Both the position numbers and the translations under genes were made by a program. Below, piece by piece: positions 55,507 to 64,000 of a DNA stretch of 64,000 nucleotides. How positions within the stretch are numbered: position 1 is the stretch's first letter; the number at the start of each line of letters is the position of its first letter. The notes under the pieces are model-generated. The model was not told where the DNA came from. It saw only the letters and a program-made list of their open reading frames with translations, and searched no databases. The stretch covers positions 21,639 to 85,638 of the forward strand of contig SGPM01000094.1 of assembly GCA_004802725.1 (NCBI GenBank). The letters run 5' to 3'. Source of the stretch: Antrodiella citrinella (taxonomy: Eukaryota; Basidiomycota; Agaricomycetes; Polyporales; Steccherinaceae).

Positions 55507-57469
55507 ATGACGCCTCCACACACCGCCGCTCTCAAACGACAAGTCCCTCATCTCTTCTACTCCTCTGGGCGCAACAAACGTCGCAGTACTCGCTCTTACA
55601 ACATCAGATCACCCCTCGCTATTATCATGCTCACCGACGACGCTCCCAACGCCTCCATGGCCTCCGAGATGATCGAGGGGGATGCTATCCTCGGATATCA
55701 AGAGATGCATGCCGGTGACCACAGTGACTACATCGACGACTCTTCCTCTTTTGAAGACATGATATCGAGGGAGCCGGCTGCGGCCAAATTCGCGACTGCA
55801 GAGAATTCGTTGGCGGATGAGTCCTCAATCTACGCCCCGTCCGAGAATTCGGGCTTCTGCACGAACATCACGGCACTCAGAGCTCGCGAGGGCCTCGAAG
55901 TGCAGGATGCCCCAGCCACGCCACTGCGATTGCCACGCGTCACGCTGGTACCTGCCACACCACTGCCCGCTACGCTATCCACCCCTCCTACCCACTCTCC
56001 TGCTTCGGTACCACGTGATAGAGCGGCGCCTCAGGGGAATGCGTCCTTGTCTGAAGACATGCAAGAGGCCAGTGTCGTAGGCGGTATACTGCCACCGTCT
56101 GGGATGGCTGCGATCGAGGGCAATGTCTCTTTGTCCGAAACCATGCAGGAGGCCAGCGTTGTCGGCGGTATACTATTACCTTCTGCTTTGGCACCACGTG
56201 ATACAGCACTTGGTGGCAATGCATCTGTGTCTGAAGACATGCAGGAGGCTAGCGTTGTAGGTGGCATATTGTCCCCACAGGAGAACCCTGCGCGTTCCTC
56301 CCCAGGCCCCTCCGGGAGCGCCGACACTAAAGGAAAGGCAAGAGGTGCGTTCTCATAGTCATATGTTCGTCTTTCTTTTGTTCTTACATTCTACCACACC
56401 ACCTACTACAGTCCAAAATACCCCTCCTGCTTCTCCACTACCTGCTCCAGCAGCATCTGCAGCCCCCTCCTTGCCTGAAGACATACATGAGGCCAGCACT
56501 GCAGGTGGCATACTGTCACCGCAGGGGAACCTCGTGCATTCCTTCCCGGGCCGCTCCGAAAGCCCGAACAACAGAGGCAGAGTTAGAGGTACGTTCTCAT
56601 TGTGCCGCATTCGACGCCTGCTCATGCTTATATTCATCACTATCCGTAGTTGCGCACGCGCAAGCGAACTTGGACTTATAACTTCGCGTCCCTCGTCGCG
56701 GGAAGGTGGTGCGTTGTCTATCATATTAGTTTAAGGGTTGCGGTCAATCTGACAATGTGCTCCCTTATCAGGCCAAATCGTGTTAGTCAGGACGGGATCG
56801 CTCGAAACGCGCTCGCGCAAGAACTCAACCCAGTCGAATGGGTCAGGAATCGGCGGATGGTCTACGCCTGGTATGTTGCTTCATCGATGTTCAGTTTGAG
56901 GACAGTTCACTGAAACGTGCGCTGTTGCAGTCGTCGGGGCTAGCGGGGCACGGCCAATATTTGACTTGGGAGCGAGTGAACGAGACCTCCGCGAACAAGT
57001 GAAGAAATTGGAAGCTCAGGCAGAGAAGAAGGATATCGAGTGGAAGGAGCGTCTGCAGTTAGAGAAGGAGGCAGCTGAGAAGAAGGACACTGAGTGGAAG
57101 GAGCGTCTGCAGTTAGAGAAGGAGGCTGCTGAGAAGAAGGACACCGAGTGGAAGGAGCGTCTGCAATCGCGGAAAGCAGCAGCTGAGAGGAGTCTGGAGA
57201 AGTCGGAGTTGGCAGCTGAGGAAATGAAGGCTGAGTTGAGGGCGCGTCTCCGATCGGAGAAGGCAGCAGCTGAGAGGAATCTGGAGAAGCAGGAGGTGGC
57301 AGCTGAGAAACAGGAGGTGGCAGCTGAGAGGATGATCAATGCTATGCAGGCCAGCCTGGACAAGCAGGAGAAGACCATGGAGGCGCAAAGGCAGATGTAC
57401 GAATTACTCCAAGGCTTATACCAGGCGGCGCAAGCTGAGATCGCGGCGCTCAAAGCCAGCCAGGTGTAA
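55507..57469 (+). CDS. Coiled-coil protein of an unrecognised family, copy B, with internal repeats
   Basis: The start MTPPHTAALKRQVPHLFYSS shares its TAALKRQVPHLF block with copy A at 48966. Exon 1 carries three copies of a module around SEDMQEASVVGGIL (codons about 177-257, bases 56035-56278); exon 2 (from about 56412) carries a fourth, PEDIHEASTAGGILSPQG. Both exons end at nearly the same donor context (AGAG/GTRCGTTCTCAT), showing exon duplication. The last exon contains an 18-aa repeat EKKDTEWKERLQLEKEAA (three copies) within a long coiled coil, ending YQAAQAEIAALKASQV and TAA at 57467-57469. No catalytic domain is seen. A self-assembling or scaffold protein is likely; function is unknown. 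Middle exons at 56770-56960 are tentative. Confidence 0.65.
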
Positions 57470-58466
57470 TGGTGCGGATGACTTTGGTCTCACTTTCAAG
57501 GTAATGATAATGTAGTCTCGTATTATGCTTTCTCTCTTGTTCTCATGTTGTGTTCACTGTCATACATGATATCGTCCTATACCTCTCTTGTGTAGTGTAC
57601 ACTACGAATACCTTATGGAAGATCCGGCTTCCGGTCATATTTTGCTCACTCTTGACTGCTACGAACGTATTATTTCGGATAGTACTGTATCATGTCGATC
57701 TCACGGATACTGCCTGAGGAGGAATAACGATGGGCTGTGGTCTACTACTAATGTAAGTTCGTCGCGTTCGGGAATTGAAATGTCTGTGGCGTGAACTAAG
57801 TCTTGACTTTCTACCTTTCGTCAACACCGGTACCCATACGTCCAGGCAATAATATTGCGAGCGATCGAATCGTATGGCAAGCAAGGTCGCTGTCATCGTC
57901 GACGATACGCTATCGCTGCAGCAACAGATTTTAAAATGAATCCGTATGTATGATCATTTCAACCTTTCCAACAAAGTCAACGTAGTGATAAGTTGGGGTC
58001 GTAAGCCACGAGGATATATGTATTGCGGAGCATACTGGTAAGACCAAGCGTTGACAGCTGCACCCCCAGGGACGTCGAAGTCTGGATACACGGACCGTAA
58101 AACGTAGCTACAGAAGAAGCGTACACGAAGAATATGTGCGACGTCCCCAAGATAAACCAGCTGACTAAAGATCTGTAGTAGAAAAGAAAATATGGTGACA
58201 CATGCCAAACAATCCGAGGGGTGAATATGGAGTGTGGAGGGGGATACCGGCTACATATTGTGATGAACATACGGTAAGACGAATTCAAGGGTAGGCTATG
58301 ACGGTCGTGGCGGTATATGCGTGAAATTGAGACGTGAACTGAGATGTGTACCAGTAAAAGAGAAACCGTCCGGGAGACTACAAGCGTTGTAAAGATCCAA
58401 AGAGCAAAAGATAGCCAGACAAGAGCGAGGAAATATCGAAGCAAAGACAAAGATAGATAAGATCAT
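57470..58466. other. 1-kb intergenic region, convergent 3' ends
   Basis: Between coiled-coil copy B (+) and the histidine kinase (-). A 157-codon hydrophobic frame lies on the reverse strand (58450-57977) just past the kinase stop, but it is not recognised and is probably chance in an AT-rich 3' region. Confidence 0.4.
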
Positions 58467-61400
58467 CTAGGAATGTGGCACAAACGGTGACGAGGATGGT
58501 CGTTCTGATGACGGCGTGCCGCGTTTCCGTCGATCGTCTGCTATTGCAAGCATGCTCTTCAGACTCTTTTCGTAGACTGGTTTGGTCAAGACACTGTGAA
58601 AACACGGTCAGATAGACGAACGAGTAGAAGAAGAGTGTTGACGCTTACTGATCGACGCCAGCCTCTAGATATTCTTGCTGATCTGTAAGTAACGCATTGC
58701 CTATAACGACGCATCAGCGGAGCGAACTACGTCATAAATCACGAAAGATCACTTACCAGTAACGCCAATGATGAAGTCTCTCCTGCCCATGTTTCTGAGC
58801 TTAGCAACGGCGTCCAACCCAGACAGGATCGGCATCTGATTGTCCAAAAATACGATCGCAAATCGGGGCTTATCCTCCTCGCCCGGTGTCGATATCGACA
58901 AGCCGCCGCTACCTGTCTCCTCTGACGAAGGGGTCGCTCTAGCCAAATTGCCGAGGATCATATCCATGGCTACTTCGCCATTCTCCGCTGTCCACACTTT
59001 GCATCCTAACCTTGTCAGCATGCGTGACATTAGCTTGCGCGTAAGTGGATCGTCGTCCACGACGAGCACCTTCATCCCGCTGTCAAATGAGATGGTGGGA
59101 TGTGAAGTTGTAGACGGAGCGGTGCCAGATACAACGCTGCCGGGGTGCGTGACAACTGAACCTGGTGACGCGTCGATTGGCTGCTCGATAGAGAACCGTT
59201 GTGGTTTCGGCAGTTGAAGGTGATTTGGCTTTATCGTTTCCATGGACGGGGAGGTGGTCGACGGCGCAGAGGGTGTGCCATTAGTCTCGACCAATGGCAG
59301 ATTGTCAGGAAGTGACGGTGCGGGGGAACCACATTCGTCTCTTGGTGTTGTATCTGTACCAGTGGAAGGATCGCCGATTGTCCGAGTGACTACGGAAGAT
59401 TCACCACGTTTCGTCGAGATTTCGACGAGGCCTCCTTGCTCCATGACATTGTGTAGCGCGGAATGTGTCGGTGGCGTATGTCTACCAGCGGGTGCAAGGT
59501 CTGTCATTGTGACAGTTTTACCTCTCCTGCCGGTAGTAGATTGTCTGACTGCGAGCTTCAAGTTTTCCCGTGAATCTGGCGCCGACATGTTGTTGGCGAG
59601 AGCAGCCGTTGTCTTTTGACCAACACCAAGAGCTGGAAGAAAATATCAGCAAGCCACTCGAGACAAATGATAACGACAAGAACGTACGCAGCTCGACCCA
59701 GAACGTTGACCCCTGATTGACTTTCGACTGTACACCAAGACGACCACCGCTGAGCTTAACAATCTGGCGTACAAGAGCCAGTCCAAGACCAGTGCCTTTG
59801 CCACCTGAGATACGGTTTGAGATATGTTAAGGCGGTCTCTGAATGGTCTTTTCACGTACCTTGTTGTCTTCCCTGCTCAGTCTGATTGAACGCTGAGAAC
59901 AACTTGCTCTGGACCATATCTCTTGAACGTATACCATATCCTGTGTCTGAAATTTCTATCCGGACCACGATCCACTCTAAAGGCGGTGGCTTCGAATGCA
60001 TGTCATCGTGCTGCTGTAAGCGCTTCGTCGACAATGTTTGATGACCATGACCATCTGCGGGGACCGACAAGTCAAAAAAGAGTGCAGAAGAGACTGAAGC
60101 GTTGTCTTACTTTCTGCGACACCCAAATCAACTGGGGTCACTGATGCAGCTGCTGACACAGGGTCGTCAAGGTGGGGGCTCATATCGTCTAGGTCAGGCT
60201 TGCGCGATGCGGGCATGATCAGCTTCGTCGTGATTGTCAGCCTGCCTCCAGCGGGGGTGAACTTGCACGCATTACTGCAATGCAATGCCGTTAGTTTCAA
60301 AAAACCTGGAATCGTAACAAGTAGGATAAGCATACCTGGCGAGGTTGGTGATGATCTGTCTTAATCTAGTCTCGTCACCAACTACGATACCGTCTTCATC
60401 TGGTTGCTCTGCCATTTTTATTGTAATTTCGTCCTCGCTTTCTCCCAGAGCCTCGTATAACGAATGCCGCGCGACTTCGTCGATAGTCTGATCCAAATTG
60501 GTGACAAAGTCGAGACCGCGGGCGTCCGTAGCCAGCTTGAGTGGTATGAACAACGAACGAAGGACCTGGTGGAATGCATAGGGCTATGATACGGAACAAG
60601 TCAGTGACCATATCACATTGTACTAGATTGAGTCGATGTACCTTCAGAACACTCTCAAAGCGACCGCTGTCCATACGATTGCTGATAATGATACGTCAGA
60701 CTTTCATCACATCTGCCTCTGAGCATCCACTTACAAATCAAGAACATCATTGAGAACTTAGCGTTGTGGTCAGCCAGAGCTTCTAAATTAAGGAGTAATA
60801 TGTTCTCACCTTTTGACATCATGTTCAAACTACCTTCCAGCGCGTTGAACTCGATCTCTTGGCCGGTAGGCATCTGACCGGATGCCTCCATGTTCTGCAC
60901 CGCAAGGACTACGATACGCTCAGTACATTACCAATATGTACTTTGGATTGAGCTTACGAGCTGTGTTCAAAGGTACGCGGACCTGTAATCAATAGCCGGA
61001 ATGTTGTCAATCCACGTCGCACAAGTCGCGCGAACAAAAGGGAGACTTATCATGAAATACATATCTGCAAGCAAAGGGTGAGCACTGCTACTCAGTGAAC
61101 AACTATAAAAATACGCACGATGTCAAACGTCGCTTCGAGTCGGCGGCCTTGCGTTCATTGACCTGAGCTTTTTGTGTAGCGCGGAACTGGACTTTGAGTT
61201 GATCGCGAAGAGTGTATAGTCGTCGCTCGGCCTATCACACGGACATCAGGTGTCTGGGTTCCATCACTCTGAGAGAAAGGTTTACCGTCTCTCTCATATA
61301 ATGCAAGTACAACAAGAAAGCTTGGAAGAGGACGAAATTCACGACGTCTGGAGGAAATATGTGAGACGTTTCCGAAGTCAATCAATGCAGTGTACGTACT

Positions 61401-62893
61401 CCTGATAAACAAGGCCTTGAGGGGAAGGATCAACCCACAGCACCTGTAAGGGAACGACTGGTCAGTTGATGGACAAGAGCGTGCCAATGGGGGAAGGAAC
61501 GCGGAGTGCCGTACGCGTCTCAGTAATGTTAAGTATACCGGTGAACAAACTTACAGTCCGAAGAATATCACTGCACCACACATGGCGGGGAAGCGCTGCA
61601 AGTTCAATCCAAATAGTGCAATGGTCTGCAACGCCGACGTGTAGCTATAACCAATCGAGGTAAGTCATGTATCACAAGGCCTAAATTTATGCGTACTAAA
61701 ACGTTGTCAAGAAATCTTTCCCACCGCAGTCGTAATGAGGTTTATTGCCATACTTGCCACATAGATTCCTGCCAGAGATGCCCAATTTAGCACAACGACG
61801 TTGTACGTAGTATAGTGGCTTTTGCACGTACATGAAGATCAGTTGGTACCACCCCCACATCCACGTTGAGAATGTCAGAACAAGTTGATGAATTGTTGAC
61901 CGATCACGAGGCCAATCGAACATGACCATAGGTAGGATCGGAAATGTGAAGGCAGGGGCAATCTGGAGTGGAGCATTCAGGTCAGAATATATACTCGACA
62001 AAGAATGATTAGGATCACCCACTGCATAGTAGAAAATCTGATCCGGCCTCACGACGGGTTTTGGAATAAGAGCGGCGCCGAGTGTCCAATTCAAGACGAA
62101 GAACGATGCCGACCATATAGCCAGATTCTTCATGAGAGGTACGTGTTAAGGCTTGCTTTGAAAGCATTATAAATGCACTTGCCTTTCTCAAAAACCAGTT
62201 CTCCTTCTTGTAATGCTGCTCCGATTTCTCGTCGAGGAAAGTAGACCAGAAGAACGAGCAAATGCTAGGCCATATCCTCCATCTAAGAATGGTGAGCGTA
62301 CTTGATAGGCCCCAGAAGCCTTCAACGTGGTGTATAGCACTTTCATGGTCTGTGTTCGTCCCCCCAATATGATTGCTCCCGCCAGATTTCTCCGGACTGT
62401 CCCCGTGCTCGGAATGGGTGACACTCGAGCTCTTGATCTCCACAGACCACTCCCGGTCTACGACGACCTCGTCCACAGGTTCATCCGAATCCTCCACCAG
62501 GGTTTGCTGACCAGTATGACGTGAGCGGTTGTAACCCGAGCTTTCCCCCACGCTTTCGTCCAGATTGGTGGATGTACTCGGTGCAGTGCCTGCCGTCATC
62601 CGTCTGAACATCCTGTCTAAACGCATACGAAAGCTTCCGTTAATACGAGCCGACTTTCGGGTCTTCTGGCTTCGACCATTCGACACCGATGAGTTGTGCA
62701 AGACGGGAGCGGGAAGGAGCGTGGAAGACAGTGCGCCGGGGGTAAGCGGTGTGGGTGTCCCAAGGTCGCGGTACTTCTCCGTACTGATCTCGCAGTCTTC
62801 TTTGCTGGGCATCGAGTTATGCCGGTCGTTTCTGTCGTCGAACCTGGTCGAGCCCGTACCGCTGACGAAAGACGTCCGAGAACGAAATGGCAT
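58467..62893 (-). CDS. Membrane hybrid histidine kinase (SLN1-like)
   Basis: The start MPFRSRTSFVSGTGSTRFDD (ATG 62893-62891) opens a Ser-rich cytosolic N-terminus. Several membrane spans follow (about 62130-61300: LAIWSASFFVLNWTLGAALI, FTFPILPMVMFDW, WMWGWYQLIFMY). A coiled linker (AERRLYTLRDQLKVQFRATQ) leads to the H-box SYVFHEVRVPLNTALLAVQN, whose His-Glu codons are split by an AT-AC intron (61050-60985). Then HATPase_c: LRQIITNLARNACKFTPAGG (N box), SDTGYGI (G1), GTGLGLALVRQIVKLSGG (G2). A long disordered linker precedes the receiver: VLVVDDDPLTRKLMSRML, phosphoacceptor FLDNQMPILSG and LTKPVYEKSLKSML, ending SSPFVPHS at TAG 58469-58467. It would autophosphorylate on His and pass phosphate through an HPt protein, as in osmosensing. 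All key residues are present. Confidence 0.88.
60985..61050 (-). other. AT-AC intron within the histidine-kinase H-box
   Basis: Reverse strand: CATG/ATAAGTCTCCC ... CTATTGATTAC/AGGTCCGC. Joining CAT G + AG GTC CGC gives His-Glu-Val-Arg, continuing VPLNTA. No GT-AG combination nearby preserves this frame. The donor ATAAGT is the form used by U2-type AT-AC introns rather than the U12 ATATCC form. Confidence 0.7.
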
Positions 62894-64000
62894 GGTCAAT
62901 GTCACAGACTGTCGAAAAGGGGGACCGGAAGCACCGATGTGTAGTAGCCTGGGGAGGCCACAACCACCGACGAAGAGGCGTACTAGTCAGTGTGGACGTC
63001 GAGCACGATGGTATGATGGACGTTGAGGACGACGAGGGACGATGTTAAGCAGAGCTCTTCGAGATTTACCGCAAGTCCCATATGCGGACGGGCGCTTGGT
63101 AAGCCTTGTAATTGAAAAATCAGGTCTGGGCTGGTCTCGGCGAGTTATTTTCTCACTCACGGCATCATCGGTCACCCACTCCACAACTGCCTGCGAACAG
63201 TTGCGAATACGCACACGAATTCTCAAATTTGAACACGTGTATCAGCTTGCAAGGCAACACGAGTTTATGAGAGCAACAAAGTGGAGACACTGACGGAATG
63301 GACGAACCTGCATGATTGAATAATTTGAATTTATATCTAAGGAATATTAAATTGACACAGTGACACAGAAATGGATTCGGGGTTGTCCGAGGCTCGGTCG
63401 AGTCCGACAAGTGGCCCCGATCATGACCATATCCGGCCGCCATACTGAGTCCGCGCAGGGACCTGGAAAAAGGGCATGGTCATGATGGTTGTTCACAACG
63501 GCTTGCATGCTTGCTGTCATGACAGTCATGTTGAGGGCGGAACCCTTATTGAGAAGTCAGACAGCATGGATACGAGGCTGTAAAGTGACCTTCACCCCGA
63601 TACTGGAGTTGTAATTTAAGTACTGGCTTGAACAAGCGTATCACACAGGCAGACCAGCTTGACACTAGTATTCCAGGAGCGACGCAACTTCAGCTCGACC
63701 ATCAGCGACCCACGGTGAGAAATATAATGATCCTTGATACTCTTCTCCCAGCTGTCCATATCAAACCCTTTCGCCACTCGCATCTCGGACCTTGCACATC
63801 AGCAAAATGCGGAGATCCTAATCACTCCGATAATCCTAACGGATTTTTGTTAGGATTGGTAGGACCATTAGCTGGTAGGAGCAGAGTCACATTCAGTGTC
63901 AATGGAAAATGCATTCACGACTACAATAATCTATCGACAAAGAATGACCGAAATGCATTCGACGGCTATGAAAAATGAAAATGCGAAGGCAGACCTGGCG
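62894..64000. other. 1.1-kb terminal region without recognised gene
   Basis: Upstream of the kinase. It contains a perfect 9-bp inverted repeat, AATCCTAAC (63832-63840) and GTTAGGATT (63849-63857), with an 8-nt loop. An open frame at 63628-63978 has no ATG start and no recognisable content. Confidence 0.45.

Noticed and set aside
57977..58450. 157-codon hydrophobic reverse frame
   Set aside because: Lies directly past the kinase stop in an AT-rich 3' region with no family resemblance; likely chance.
63628..63978. 116-codon + frame near the window end
   Set aside because: Begins at TTG, not ATG, and has no recognisable content; may be part of something beyond the window but cannot be supported.

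Overview
The window looks like nuclear DNA of a filamentous basidiomycete, most likely a wood-associated agaricomycete. This is inferred from many short introns (about 50-65 nt) with consensus donors, dense genes on both strands, an agaricomycete-style F-box/LRR protein, a Baeyer-Villiger-type monooxygenase, a GMC oxidoreductase and a P450 remnant, and an SLN1-like hybrid histidine kinase. No prokaryotic features, complete transposon or CRISPR array were seen. Intron boundaries were read by eye from reading-frame continuity and splice consensus; several first exons are uncertain.

Layout. 1-10 kb: MMS19 (partial, -), MED4 (+), a dual-specificity phosphatase (-), a CLC chloride channel (+), a secreted NMT1/THI5-like binding protein (+) and an NDUFAF7-type mitochondrial methyltransferase (+). 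10-21 kb: TMEM14 (-), a flavin monooxygenase (+), an EEF1A-KNMT-like methyltransferase (+), then a 2.2-kb gene-free block, an F-box/LRR gene (+) and an EFM7/METTL21-like methyltransferase (-). 21-30 kb: an unrecognised gene (-), dolichyldiphosphatase (-), a BCS1-like AAA protein (+), and the divergent pair ubiquitin-S27a (-) / RFC3 (+). 31-38 kb: a P450 missing its 3' half (+), a GMC oxidoreductase (-), a possible small ORF, two tandem NTF2-like genes (+, the first interrupted by TAG), RRP7 (-). 38-48 kb: a Snt2-like chromatin reader (-) and a Doa4-like ubiquitin protease with a rhodanese domain (-). 48-58 kb: two distant members of an unrecognised coiled-coil family (one -, one +), flanking a GRDP/DUF1399 gene, an orphan proline-rich protein and a diverged tandem duplication. 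58-63 kb: the hybrid histidine kinase (-).

The most unusual part is 16.8-17.8 kb. A TATA-like box and a CT-rich tract lead into about 35 degenerate copies of a 5' splice-site motif (AAGGTRAGTC / AAGGTACGTC), followed directly by two strong hairpins, one closed by a GNRA (GCAA) loop and one by a C(UUCG)G loop. This resembles a structured noncoding transcript loaded with U1-binding or recursive-splice-like sites. I know of no described element like it. The window also holds three introns with non-GT-AG ends: two GC-AG introns and one AT-AC intron that splits the histidine-kinase H-box and restores it in frame.

Most genes are housekeeping: Fe-S/DNA repair, Mediator, complex I assembly, dolichol recycling, clamp loading, ribosome biogenesis and ubiquitin turnover. 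They are interspersed with accessory or decaying genes (P450, NTF2-like pair, coiled-coil family).
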